Source of the DNA: CAYLNH01 sp964384625
GTDB taxonomy: Bacteria > Verrucomicrobiota > Lentisphaeria > JABSQK01
Direction of reading: 5' to 3'
DNA length: 26,334 bases
NCBI GenBank assembly: GCA_964384625.1
Contig: CAYLNH010000075.1
Coordinates: 1-26,334 of the forward strand
Part shown: positions 6,956-15,368 of the stretch, one piece after another
How positions within the stretch are numbered: the first letter of the stretch is position 1
How the letters are laid out: the number at the start of each line of letters is the position of its first letter
Made by a program: the position numbers and the translations under genes
The notes under the pieces: generated by a model
Databases searched by the model: none
What the model was told of the DNA's origin: nothing
What the model saw: the letters and a program-made list of their open reading frames with translations, nothing else

Positions 6956-8974
6956 CTAGGGTAACTGTTCTTCGGTATCCAGGTCGCCGAGATTCAAGGC
7001 TTTCTCCTTGAACATTAACTCTGTGACGCGCTTTGCATGCGGCGTGGCGATGACGTACCGCGGGATGTCGTCGGATTCCGCCAAAGACAGCAGAACATTC
7101 AGCAGTTCGCGCATCCGGAACACATCCGGAGCAGCCTGAAAGTTCTCCAACTGCGCTTCGAAGCGGGCGACCTGCGCCTGCGGCTCGGTCATGCGGCGGT
7201 CGCGATAGGTCTCAGCTTTTGCCAGGAGTTCTGCTTCATCGCCCTTGGCTTCCTGCATGGTGACGTCGTAGTAGCGCTTGGCTTCGAGCACCATACGGTG
7301 CTTCTTCTCCTGTGCGATAATGACGTTCTGAAAGGCTTCCGCCACTTCGATCGGCGGGTGGACCTCCACCAGGAGCACGCGGGTGATCTTGATGCCGAGC
7401 GAGCGTTCGGGGTCGGTAGCCATTTCATCGACCACGGCCCGGACCCGCTTACTGAACTCCTCCTGGGTCTGAAGATACTTCGGCCCAATGACCTCGACCA
7501 GGTCCTGGGTTGCCAGGAATGCCATCACTTCGCGCTTGCAGACCTCCTCTAATACAAGCACCGGGTTTTCGTAGTTGAAGGCGTACTGGTGCAGTTGGTC
7601 GGGGTCAATCGTGAAATTCACCGTCATGTTCACAGACGTGATGTTGGTCGGCACGGCTTTGCGGCGTTCCTCGAGGCGTTTGGCCTCGCCCTCGGTCTCG
7701 GCTTTGAGCCGGCTCTTGGCGGCGGTCAGGTACTTGGTCTCTTCTTTGTTGTGTCGCGCCGTCCAGAGGGTGACCCGGCCCGTGGGGTCACCGGCGTTCT
7801 CTTCATCCGGAGGGGTGTCGGGCATTTCGCCCTTCTTGTATTCGCTCACGCCGATAACCAGCCGTTGGGCCCGTTTGACCGGGAAGACCTGAAACCGGTC
7901 GATCGGCCACGGCCACTTCACCTTGAGTCCCGGTCCGTATACACCCTCCTGGGCTCGGCCCCAGCGCAATTTGATGGCCATTTCGTCATGGCGTACCAGT
8001 GCGAAGCAGCTCAGCAGGTAGAAGGTGACCGACAGGATGATGACGAACGGGACAAACGACTTCTCAACGAAGCTGTAGAACCAGGTCTCGGATACTTTGA
8101 AGCCGAACTGGTAGTCCAGTGCGTGGGCCACGTTGTGGGCGATGCTTCCCGGTTCGGTGATGACCCCCAGAATGCGGCTCTCGTAGAGCGGCCGGATCTC
8201 TGTGTCCGCCGTGCGCGGCCGGTAGAAGTCGATGATCAAACCGATCAACAGCTCGATGCCCAGGGCGACTACCAGCAGCAGCAACAGATTGGCCACGTGG
8301 ATCTCCAGCCGCGGACCGGCCGTGAACGCGGGGTTGCGCTTGGCCACCAGCTCGATGACCGTCACCACCAGCGTGACAAAGAAGACGAAACTCGAAAACA
8401 GCATCCATTGCGCCACGGGGCGGACCCAACGGCTGTTGTGCTCGCGGGAGATGCCGTTCAGGTAAGCGCCCAGCAGCAGGGTTGCGAGAAGCATGAAGAC
8501 CGCCACGCCGGTGGCCTGCTCGGGGTTGCGCGCCGCCAGCTTGTCCGCCAGCATCTGCGCTTTCTCCGGCGCCAGCAGCCCCCGCCACTGGACGTTGACG
8601 GCCATGGCAATGCCGATCAGTCCGGCGCACAGCAGGAAGGTGAAGATCGGGACCGCCCAGGTGTCGAACTGTTTCCGTGCGCCTTCGGCCAGCTTCAGAG
8701 CGTCGTCACGGTCGTCGAACAGGTCTTCCCGGTCGAATTCGCGTTTGACGCGGTCGCGCTCTTCGGCTTCTTCCCGCTCCTTGCGCATCAGATAGCAGCG
8801 CCAGGCGCCCACCAGCGCCATCAGCATGGCGGCGGTCAACGGAAAAACGCTGGAGTAAATCAGGTAGCTCTTGGCCCAGACTCCGCTGAGGCCCGAGGTA
8901 AACAGCAGTAACATGAGCGACAGAGCGAATGCGATCCAGGCCAATCGCTCCGGCCGCTTCGTTGATTCGACCAT
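6956..8974 (-). CDS. Polytopic SPFH protein with about seven TM segments
   Basis: A 672-residue protein that is far larger than usual SPFH members (about 300-400). Predicted TM segments fall near 11-33, 38-60, 107-128, 155-172, 189-212, 226-250 and 306-328, separated by a charged loop at 62-106 (Arg/Glu/Asp-rich). The SPFH/Band 7 domain follows (about 325-560: HDEMAIKLRWG, YGPGLKVKWPWPIDR, NITSVNMTVNFTIDP), then a helical Glu/Ala/Lys segment (555-610) and a conserved-looking end. The last TM occupies the position of the single anchor in normal SPFH proteins, so the first six look like an added membrane module. The start at 8974 has GGGAG about 9 bases upstream. It opens the operon with the HflC- and HflK-like genes and the metal pump. 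The role of the extra membrane domain is unknown to me. Confidence 0.85.
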   Translation of the reverse strand: MVESTKRPERLAWIAFALSLMLLLFTSGLSGVWAKSYLIYSSVFPLTAAMLMALVGAWRCYLMRKEREEAEERDRVKREFDREDLFDDRDDALKLAEGARKQFDTWAVPIFTFLLCAGLIGIAMAVNVQWRGLLAPEKAQMLADKLAARNPEQATGVAVFMLLATLLLGAYLNGISREHNSRWVRPVAQWMLFSSFVFFVTLVVTVIELVAKRNPAFTAGPRLEIHVANLLLLLVVALGIELLIGLIIDFYRPRTADTEIRPLYESRILGVITEPGSIAHNVAHALDYQFGFKVSETWFYSFVEKSFVPFVIILSVTFYLLSCFALVRHDEMAIKLRWGRAQEGVYGPGLKVKWPWPIDRFQVFPVKRAQRLVIGVSEYKKGEMPDTPPDEENAGDPTGRVTLWTARHNKEETKYLTAAKSRLKAETEGEAKRLEERRKAVPTNITSVNMTVNFTIDPDQLHQYAFNYENPVLVLEEVCKREVMAFLATQDLVEVIGPKYLQTQEEFSKRVRAVVDEMATDPERSLGIKITRVLLVEVHPPIEVAEAFQNVIIAQEKKHRMVLEAKRYYDVTMQEAKGDEAELLAKAETYRDRRMTEPQAQVARFEAQLENFQAAPDVFRMRELLNVLLSLAESDDIPRYVIATPHAKRVTELMFKEKALNLGDLDTEEQLP

Positions 8975-9808
8975 GAGCAGGCTCCCTCAATAACAAATCC
9001 AGTTAAGCCGCCGGGAGGGGGATGCGGAGCTTTATCCAAGCTTGCAAGAACGGCCCTCCTCCTGGCCATGTTCCATACCAGCCGGCGCGAAGTGCAGTGT
9101 AACCTCCGCGCGCCAACGCCAAAGCAAGCTGCCATGAAGCTACAATTAAGATGCTGTAAACATAACTGAGCCCCTCCGATTGGCAAGCCCCCGCCAAAAC
9201 ATCCGTTGCCGCCGGCGTCGGGACGGCGATTTGCCGCTGCAGGCATCCTTCCGGTACGGACGAGGACCGGGCCGCGCCTTGGTTTCCGGCGGGCCGAAGG
9301 CTCGACAAACGAAATAATCCAGGGGGCTCGCGGCATTCTAGTGTATTGTCCCATACATTCGAGGCGTGATTCCGCGGCTCTTCGCGCTCTGCTTCGGTAG
9401 TCGCGAACCACGTTATTCATTTTGCTTTGCCGCCACTGCCTGGCAGAGCGGCGATGATCCAGCGGAATCACTTCTGCTCCCGGATTCCCGGGACGATACA
9501 CTGGCTTGATTGATTCGTACCCTTCGTTGCTGCCTGTCCGCCGTGGCGGAAGAGCCGGCGGTGGGCGCCACGTGAGTTTCGCGACGAGCGCCGTCGCCGC
9601 AGGGCGGCGCCCGCTGTTTCGTGACAACGTGGTGACGGGACGAGAGCAAGAGCTTACAGTTGGAGGCCGGTCGCCGGCGTCTGGACAAATCCCAAGGGCG
9701 GCATCGGCCGCGACAGTTTGCGATCGCGGGCCATGGCGGCCGGCAGTAGAAGGCTGGTGAATTAATCCGGAATGATGACCGGTTCGCGCCGGGAAGAGGG
9801 TCTCTCTG
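8975..9808. other. Gene-free spacer between divergent transcription units
   Basis: No frame here has protein-like composition or a ribosome site; the long minus-strand frame crossing it is the antisense of the next gene. It should contain the promoters of the SPFH operon (leftward) and the ferric-reductase-like gene (rightward), but I found no convincing -35/-10 pair for either. A small hairpin (stem TCCGCC/GGCGGA, loop GT) lies at 9537-9550, and 9561-9612 is rich in GGCGCC-type self-complementary blocks. Confidence 0.5.
9537..9550. repeat. Short perfect GC-rich palindrome
   Basis: TCCGCC-GT-GGCGGA, a 6-bp stem with two-base spacer. It resembles units of intergenic REP-like elements but there is no T-run, so it is not a convincing terminator. 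Confidence 0.4.
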
Positions 9809-11155
9809 ATGGATAAAACGAACGATCACGAAGCTCTGGCGGCACGGTATCGGGCGCTGACGCGCATGGTGACCCGGCATCGGCTCAGCCTGGGCCTGCT
9901 GATTGTCGTGACGGCGCTGGCGCCCGCCTTCTTCGTGCGCTTGCAGGAGCCGACGACAGCGTTGAACGTGTACAAACTTCCCGCCAAGATCGGCTCGCTG
10001 GTCGGGACGATGTTGTTGTTCTGGCAATTCGTTCTGGGGTTTCGCGGCTTTCCCGGTCCATGGTTCCCGGACGTACTCTGGCAGATTGACTGGCATAAGC
10101 GCATCGGCCGCTGGAGCGTGCCGCTGATTCTGTTGCATCCGGTGTTCATCAGTCTCTACTATCTCGACAAGCACGGGGTGAACCTCTGGACCTTTCCCTT
10201 GTCGACGGCGGACAACTGGTACGTTGCGCTGGGCCTTACGGCCTTTGTCCTGATCCTGCTCATTGTGGCGACCAGTGTCTTTTTCCGGCAGGTCCTGGGC
10301 GCGAAACGCTGGTACTTGATCCACGTCTGCAGCTACCTGGTGCTGCCGCTGATCTTTATCCACAGCTATCCGCTCGGCATGACCATCGCCGGCAGTGCGC
10401 TGCGCCTGATCTGGCCGGTGTTGGCCGGGGCGTATCTCGTTGTCGTCGTCTGGCGGTTGTGGTACCACCTGCAGCTCGGGCGTCATCATTACGTGGTGGA
10501 GGGGGTGGCCGCTGCCGGCGAAGATGTCGTGGAGATCTCCTTGCGTCCCCGGAACGGCGCCATCGAACCGTTGCTGGGGCAATTCATCTATTTCCGCCGG
10601 CATTTCTGGGGGCGGACGCGGCCGTACACGGTGACGGCGTACGATCCTGAAAGCGGCTGTCTGGCAGTGGCGATCAAGGCGCAAAACGACACCAGCGTCG
10701 AGCGCCAGAGTCTGGCGGCCGGCGAGCAGGTCTTCCTCGACGGCCCGTACGGCACCTTCACCTGGGAGGCCTTCGCCACCCGGCGGCCGGTCGTCATGGC
10801 GGCCGGCGGCATCGGCATCACGGCCTTCCTCCGCGCCGTTGACGCCCTTGCCGAAACGGGCCACGAGATGTCGCTGTTCTACGGCAATCCTACCCGCCGC
10901 GACATCGCCTTCGGAGAGCGGCTGGCGGCGGTGCCGGGCCTGGAACTGGTGCATGTCTTGAGCGACGAACCGGAGCATGACGGCGCGTCCGGCTTCATCA
11001 CCCGGGAGCTGCTGGAGCGGCGTCTGCCCCGGCCGTTGCCGGCCTATGAGTTCCTCATCTGCGGGCCGCCGGTTATGATCCGGAAGCTGGAAGCGGGTCT
11101 CGTCGCCGCCGGCATCCCCCGCCGGCAGATTCATCACGAACTCTTTGACTACTGA
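9809..11155 (+). CDS. Ferric-reductase-like transmembrane haem/FAD/NAD(P)H oxidoreductase
   Basis: A 448-residue membrane flavocytochrome that should move electrons from cytosolic NAD(P)H through FAD to haem in the membrane. The N-terminal half has about six TM segments with histidines fit for haem binding: His96 (DWHKR), His110 (LLHP), His172 (LIHVCSY) and His185 (FIHSYP). The C-terminal half is an FNR-type module: FAD motif RPYT (271-274), GPYG (312-315), the nucleotide loop GGIGIT (333-338), CGPP (418-421) and an aromatic C-terminus. The ATG at 9809 follows GAAGAGGG at about 11 bases. It stands alone, divergent from the SPFH operon. The electron acceptor (ferric iron, oxygen, a quinone or a partner protein) cannot be read from sequence. 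Confidence 0.9.
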   Translation: MDKTNDHEALAARYRALTRMVTRHRLSLGLLIVVTALAPAFFVRLQEPTTALNVYKLPAKIGSLVGTMLLFWQFVLGFRGFPGPWFPDVLWQIDWHKRIGRWSVPLILLHPVFISLYYLDKHGVNLWTFPLSTADNWYVALGLTAFVLILLIVATSVFFRQVLGAKRWYLIHVCSYLVLPLIFIHSYPLGMTIAGSALRLIWPVLAGAYLVVVVWRLWYHLQLGRHHYVVEGVAAAGEDVVEISLRPRNGAIEPLLGQFIYFRRHFWGRTRPYTVTAYDPESGCLAVAIKAQNDTSVERQSLAAGEQVFLDGPYGTFTWEAFATRRPVVMAAGGIGITAFLRAVDALAETGHEMSLFYGNPTRRDIAFGERLAAVPGLELVHVLSDEPEHDGASGFITRELLERRLPRPLPAYEFLICGPPVMIRKLEAGLVAAGIPRRQIHHELFDY

Positions 11156-11384
11156 ATGCCGGGCCAACAACGATGCCGGCGCCGGGATTCAGGCCGAACG
11201 GGTCTCGACGGGGTCCCTCCGGTTCGTCCCAAGCGCAGAGGTGTGTCTTCTGCCGTACGGTCACAGCGGCGGGATTGGGCTTGTAGAGGTGCGGGTATCG
11301 ACGCAAGCACGCCGGCAACGGAAGGAGCCGGTGTGCGCCCCCTGGATATCATTTCGCCTGCCGGCCGGGATCGGGTCACGCCGA
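11156..11384. other. Convergent intergenic spacer
   Basis: About 230 bases between the 3' ends of the ferric-reductase-like gene and RNase R. It contains scattered GC-rich self-complementary patches but no stem followed by a T-run on either strand, so no Rho-independent terminator is called. Confidence 0.4.
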
Positions 11385-13637
11385 CTACTGCCGTCGCCGG
11401 CGGCCCCTGCGGGACTTTGATTTGTCGGCGCGGCGGCTCTTCTTCTTCGGTTGCGGCGTTGTCGAGATTGTGAAGTCCAGTTCCCGCCGGGCTTCGTCGA
11501 CCTTGGCGATGATCACCTTGACGCGATTGCCCGGGCGGTACCGCAGGCCGGTGCGGCGGCCCTTGATCTCCTGGCCGCTCGCGTCGAAGTCGAAGAAATC
11601 AAACTCCAGGTGCGACAGCGGGATCAGACCGAAGGTCATGATCGACGGGATGTCGATGAACATGCCGAAGTTGCGGATCTCGGTAACGATGGCGTCGTAC
11701 TCCTTGAGATCGCCCGACTCCAGTTGCTCCTTGAAGAACCGGATCTTCTTCAATTCAACGACTTCGCGTTCGGCTTCGGTCGCGACCTGCTCGCGTTCCG
11801 ACGCGTGCACGGCCATTTCGGCAAGGAGGTCCTTCCGGGTCGGCGGCCGCTGGTTCAGGAGGTCCTTCAGCAGCCGGTGGGTGATCAGGTCCGGGTAACG
11901 CCGGATCGGTGAGGTGAAGTGTGCGTAGAACTCTTTCGCCAGACCGTAATGCCCCAGGTTTTCGTGCGAATAGCAGGCGCGCTTCATGGAACGCAGCACC
12001 GCCAGATACCAGGCGTGCGAACGCGGTTCGGTCTCGATGGATTCCAGCAGTTTCGCCAGCTGCAGGCGGTCCGTCAGATCGCCCGGGTCAATGCCGTTTC
12101 TGACGAACATCTCCTCGAGCTCCATCAGTTTTTCCGGGTCGGGCTCCTCGTGGATGCGATGGATCTGCGGGCGCCCGGCCTGCGCCAGTGTCCGGCAGAC
12201 GGCTTCGTTGGTCAGCAGCATGAACTCCTCGATCAACTGGTGGGATTCGTCGTTGACGACCGGGGTGATTTTGGCGATGCGGCCGTCCGGGCCGATTTCA
12301 AAGTCGACTTCCGGAAGCTCCATCTGCAGGGCGCCGGCAGCCATGCGTTTCGCGCGCACCTTCCGGGCCAGCGTGTTGCAGGTCTTAACCAGTTCCACCG
12401 CGTCTTTGTCCATCTTCCATTCCGCAAAGCCGGCGCCCTTGGCGCTGGTCAGCGCCGCCCAGGCCTGGTGGTACGTCAGCCGCAGTTTCGAGTGAATCAC
12501 ACTTTCGTGAAACTCGCAATCCAGGACGTCGCCGTCAGGCGTCACCTCCATGATCGCCGAGAACGCCAGCCGGTCCTGGTTCGGCACCAGACTGCAGACG
12601 CCGTTGGACAACTGCACCGGCAGCATCGGCACGACGCGATCGGGGAAGTAGACGCTGGTGCCTCGGGCTTCCGCTTCCTCGTCCAGTAAGGTGTCCGGAT
12701 GCACGAAATGACTGACGTCCGCGATGTGGACGCCGAGAACCCAGTTGCCGTTCTCTCCCATTTCCAGGGAGATCGCGTCGTCGAAGTCGCGGGCGGTCTT
12801 CGGGTCGATGGTGAAGATGAACTTGTCGCGCAGGTCGAGTCGCCCGTTGTAGTCGGCTTCGGTGATGTCGGCGGTCTCGGCTTCGGCGACGACTTCGGCG
12901 GGGAAGCGTTCGGGCAGCTCGCAGGACTTCATCACCGCGATGGTGTCCAGCGCCGGATCATCGGCCGGGCCGATGACCTCGATGACCTCGCCTTCCGGCA
13001 GCATCCGCGGATCGTCCCAGTCCTCCAGGCGGACCAGCACCAGGTCGCCGAGCTCGGCGCCGCCGGCATCGGGAACGACGACATCGTGCTGGATCTGCGA
13101 GTGCATCGGCTGGACGTACCAGATCTTGCGGCTGCGAATCAACTCGCCGACCAGTGTGCGCCGGGCACGTTCGAGCACCCGCAGGACCGTGCCTTCGATA
13201 CTGTCGCGGCCGCGGTGACGCGTGTAGCTGACGCGGACCAGCACGTGATCGCCCGGCATGGCCGTGCCCGTCTCTTTCGCCGGGACATAGACTTCCGTCT
13301 TGCCGTCGAGCGAGTTGACGTACGCCGCACCGGAACGGATGAAGGTGATGCGGCCCTTGACCAGATCGGCGCTCTGCGCGAGCGCAATGCCTTTGTGTTT
13401 GAGGTGGACCAGGACGCCGTCGAAGACAAGCCGGTCGAGGACCTGTTCCGCCAGTTGGCGCTGGGCCGGCGGGATGCCGCAGTCGCGCCAGAGCCGCGAT
13501 TTCTTCACCGGCTGATATTCCGGCGCACACACATGGTTCAGGAGTGTGCGGGTGATTTCTTCGTAGCCCGCGGTTATTTCATTCTTACGTTTTTTTCTGG
13601 TCAAAGTTCTGTTCCTTTGTGGCCTTCTTGAGGCCAT
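11385..13637 (-). CDS. rnr: Ribonuclease R (RNase II/RNB family 3'-5' exoribonuclease)
   Basis: A 750-residue processive exoribonuclease that degrades structured RNA. Order of domains: N-terminal winged-helix-like region (about 20-95), cold-shock OB folds (about 95-225), RNB catalytic domain (about 262-600) and a C-terminal S1 domain (about 645-730), ending in a Lys/Arg-rich tail typical of RNase R. The catalytic metal-binding motif TIDPKTARDFDDAIS (276-290) supplies Asp278, Asp284, Asp286 and Asp287; YFPDRVVPMLP (330-340) is also diagnostic. The ATG at 13637 has no Shine-Dalgarno sequence; a TTG at codon 12 (13604) has AAAGGA 8 bases upstream and may be the true start. It lies 126 bases after the co-directional MEMO1-AMMECR1 gene, with a palindromic repeat between. 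Confidence 0.95.
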   Translation of the reverse strand: MASRRPQRNRTLTRKKRKNEITAGYEEITRTLLNHVCAPEYQPVKKSRLWRDCGIPPAQRQLAEQVLDRLVFDGVLVHLKHKGIALAQSADLVKGRITFIRSGAAYVNSLDGKTEVYVPAKETGTAMPGDHVLVRVSYTRHRGRDSIEGTVLRVLERARRTLVGELIRSRKIWYVQPMHSQIQHDVVVPDAGGAELGDLVLVRLEDWDDPRMLPEGEVIEVIGPADDPALDTIAVMKSCELPERFPAEVVAEAETADITEADYNGRLDLRDKFIFTIDPKTARDFDDAISLEMGENGNWVLGVHIADVSHFVHPDTLLDEEAEARGTSVYFPDRVVPMLPVQLSNGVCSLVPNQDRLAFSAIMEVTPDGDVLDCEFHESVIHSKLRLTYHQAWAALTSAKGAGFAEWKMDKDAVELVKTCNTLARKVRAKRMAAGALQMELPEVDFEIGPDGRIAKITPVVNDESHQLIEEFMLLTNEAVCRTLAQAGRPQIHRIHEEPDPEKLMELEEMFVRNGIDPGDLTDRLQLAKLLESIETEPRSHAWYLAVLRSMKRACYSHENLGHYGLAKEFYAHFTSPIRRYPDLITHRLLKDLLNQRPPTRKDLLAEMAVHASEREQVATEAEREVVELKKIRFFKEQLESGDLKEYDAIVTEIRNFGMFIDIPSIMTFGLIPLSHLEFDFFDFDASGQEIKGRRTGLRYRPGNRVKVIIAKVDEARRELDFTISTTPQPKKKSRRADKSKSRRGRRRRQ

Positions 13638-13644
13638 GATTTTG

Positions 13645-13760
13645 CAGCCCGAATGGGGCGAGTTGGTCTAGCCCGGGGCAACGCCCTGGGAAGATGTGTC
13701 GAAGATGTCGGAGCCCTGAAGGGGCGAGTGTGTCGTCCCGGAACTCGTTCCCCGGGGATT
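13645..13760. repeat. Compound palindromic intergenic repeat element
   Basis: Two near-identical 16-mers, GCCCGAATGGGGCGAG (13647-13662) and GCCCTGAAGGGGCGAG (13713-13728), lie 66 bases apart in direct orientation. Between them is a hairpin CCCGGGGC-AAC-GCCCTGGG (13672-13690, one wobble pair), and an imperfect hairpin follows (13737-13757, core GGAAC-TC-GTTCC). The layout resembles a widespread intergenic repeat family whose spurious translations contain SPGRCPGL-like phrases, as here on the minus strand. It starts within ten bases of the RNase R ATG. Confidence 0.6.
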
Positions 13761-13763
13761 GCC

Positions 13764-15158
13764 TCAAACCGAGATCGTCTCGAATACCTCGAACTTGGCC
13801 TTACGCCATTCGTCACGGGGTAAGCCGGCCTTTGCACTCAAATGCTGGAGCGTTTCTTTCAGGTCCCATCCCTGGTCGGTTGCGACGGACGGCAGATATA
13901 CCGCGCGACAGGGCCCGCGTTTCAGGATAATACCGTGTTTGCCGAGAATTATGTCATCCGGCGAGGGAATCGGTTTCGGCGGCGTCAACACGGAGATGTG
14001 ATATTCGAGGTCCTTGTATTCCTCTTCCGTCACGGGCGGGAAGCGACTGTCGTTGAACGCTGCGTTGATGGCGTTGTGCGCGACGTTGACGAGCAACGGT
14101 TCGCGCCCTTCGAGCGAACCGATGCAGCCGCGCAGCTCGCCGTTGATCCGCAGCGTGACAAACGACGCCCGGTTTTCGCGCAGGATACTCCGGCCGGGGC
14201 GATGCAGTTGCTCCGACGGCTCATAGATCTCGTTCATCAGGTGCGCGTGGATGGCGTCCCGGGCGATCTGCCGCAGCAGCCGGCGGTCGGAAGCCGGCAG
14301 CAACTGCCGGACGATGATGCCGGCATAGCTGACGCTGCTGTCGAAGTTGCCTGAGACATCGCCGGAGGTCGTGTATTCCACCAATTCCAGCTCGGCATCC
14401 GGACCGAGGCCTTTCGGGGCATCCAGCATTGCCAGCAGGATGCTGATGGGCTTGCGGCCGCAGATCGTGGCCCCGGTCTGCTCCACGTATTCCATGAAGC
14501 CGGCGTTGTCGCGCGCCAGGATGCGTTCGATGGCGCCGCCGTCGAGTTTTTTCAGCTCCTCCTTCGCTACACTTCGATGAAACGGCGTGTAACCGAACGA
14601 ATTCCCGTAGTGCGTGAAATCGGTGCTGACCACGACCAGCGTTTCCGGCGTCCACTCACGCGCCAGCGAGTCGGCGGCGCGGCTGATCTGTTCGGCAGTG
14701 ACATCGCCGACGAGGATCGGCAGCAGTGTGCTGCCGGGATTGAGCCGCTGGATGAACGGCAACTGCACTTCCAGCGAATGCTCTCCGGTGTGAGCGTTGT
14801 CGTGTTGGCAGAAGATCGGATCATGCAGTAATCGTCGGGCCGCGGCCTGGTCGACTTCCAGTTGGCCGAGAGGCGTGGCGTAGCTGCCGTACGGCGCGAT
14901 CGAGAGGCCGCGGAGGGCCACGCGATGGGCGGGCGCCAGGACGACAGCCCGGGTGAAGCTGCCGGGCTTCACTTTCGAAAACGTCGCGCCGGCCGTCGAC
15001 CCGGAGTAGACATAACCCGCATGCGGCGAAATCACTGCGCGAATGCCTTCTTCGCCCAGGCCGGGGTTGATCGCGTCATCGAGGAAGTCATTCAGTTCAT
15101 CGCGGTCGCCCGTATAGAAGCGGCCGGCGACCGCGGGTTCTCGGATATCAGTACTCAT
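13764..15158 (-). CDS. Fused MEMO1-like (AmmeMemoRadiSam B) and AMMECR1 (A) protein
   Basis: A 464-residue fusion of two parts of the AmmeMemoRadiSam system, a widely conserved set of unknown pathway. The N-terminal MEMO1 domain (about 5-287) has the fold of class III extradiol dioxygenases; it keeps the metal-site residues of human MEMO1, as His46 (SPHAGYVYSG), His78 (LAPAHR) and Cys233 (TICGRKPI), plus His123/His127 and STDFTHYG (178-185). The C-terminal AMMECR1 domain (about 290-462) has the hallmark LRGCIGS (342-348), EYKDLEYHISVL and KHGIIL. The ATG at 15158 has no ribosome site, but a promoter-like sequence is placed for leaderless transcription. The third member, a radical SAM enzyme, is not in the window. 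Function beyond family membership is unknown. Confidence 0.92.
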   Translation of the reverse strand: MSTDIREPAVAGRFYTGDRDELNDFLDDAINPGLGEEGIRAVISPHAGYVYSGSTAGATFSKVKPGSFTRAVVLAPAHRVALRGLSIAPYGSYATPLGQLEVDQAAARRLLHDPIFCQHDNAHTGEHSLEVQLPFIQRLNPGSTLLPILVGDVTAEQISRAADSLAREWTPETLVVVSTDFTHYGNSFGYTPFHRSVAKEELKKLDGGAIERILARDNAGFMEYVEQTGATICGRKPISILLAMLDAPKGLGPDAELELVEYTTSGDVSGNFDSSVSYAGIIVRQLLPASDRRLLRQIARDAIHAHLMNEIYEPSEQLHRPGRSILRENRASFVTLRINGELRGCIGSLEGREPLLVNVAHNAINAAFNDSRFPPVTEEEYKDLEYHISVLTPPKPIPSPDDIILGKHGIILKRGPCRAVYLPSVATDQGWDLKETLQHLSAKAGLPRDEWRKAKFEVFETISV

Positions 15159-15164
15159 GTCGAT

Positions 15165-15192
15165 AGTGTAAGTGCCGACAGTCGAATAACAA
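15165..15192 (-). promoter_or_regulatory. Candidate leaderless promoter of the MEMO1-AMMECR1 gene
   Basis: On the minus strand TTGTTA (15192-15187) and TACACT (15170-15165) are separated by 16 bases, each matching 4 of 6 sigma-70 consensus positions. Only six bases separate the -10 from the ATG at 15158, so transcription would begin at or next to the A of ATG. The absence of a Shine-Dalgarno sequence fits. Confidence 0.4.
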
Positions 15193-15251
15193 TGGGGAAA
15201 GCCCTGAGAAAGCCCCTTGATCCGGTGAACAGGAACCCGGCGGATTGCCTT

Positions 15252-15280
15252 TTGACATCATCGGCGCTTGATCAATGAAT
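15252..15280 (+). promoter_or_regulatory. Candidate promoter for the 15369 lipoprotein gene
   Basis: A perfect -35 hexamer TTGACA (15252-15257) is followed after 17 bases by ATGAAT (15275-15280), a weak -10. It lies about 90 bases before the ATG, and points away from the leaderless candidate on the other strand. Confidence 0.35.
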
Positions 15281-15368
15281 CCAACACAGGCAAATTCCAG
15301 CGCAACCAAGCCGCCGGCTCCATCCGGGGGTGCGGGGCGAAACACTGCTGAAATCGAAAGGAACCACT

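Noticed and set aside
7589..8911. 440-codon plus-strand frame
   Set aside because: Antisense of the 7-TM SPFH gene; Gln/His/Arg/Gly-rich translation without hydrophobic order.
9413..11170. 585-codon open frame on the minus strand
   Set aside because: It lies exactly opposite the ferric-reductase-like gene; its translation is rich in Arg, Gln, His and Pro with no motif, typical of antisense of a GC-rich gene.
12699..13631. 310-codon plus-strand frame
   Set aside because: Antisense of RNase R, whose minus-strand frame has full catalytic motifs.
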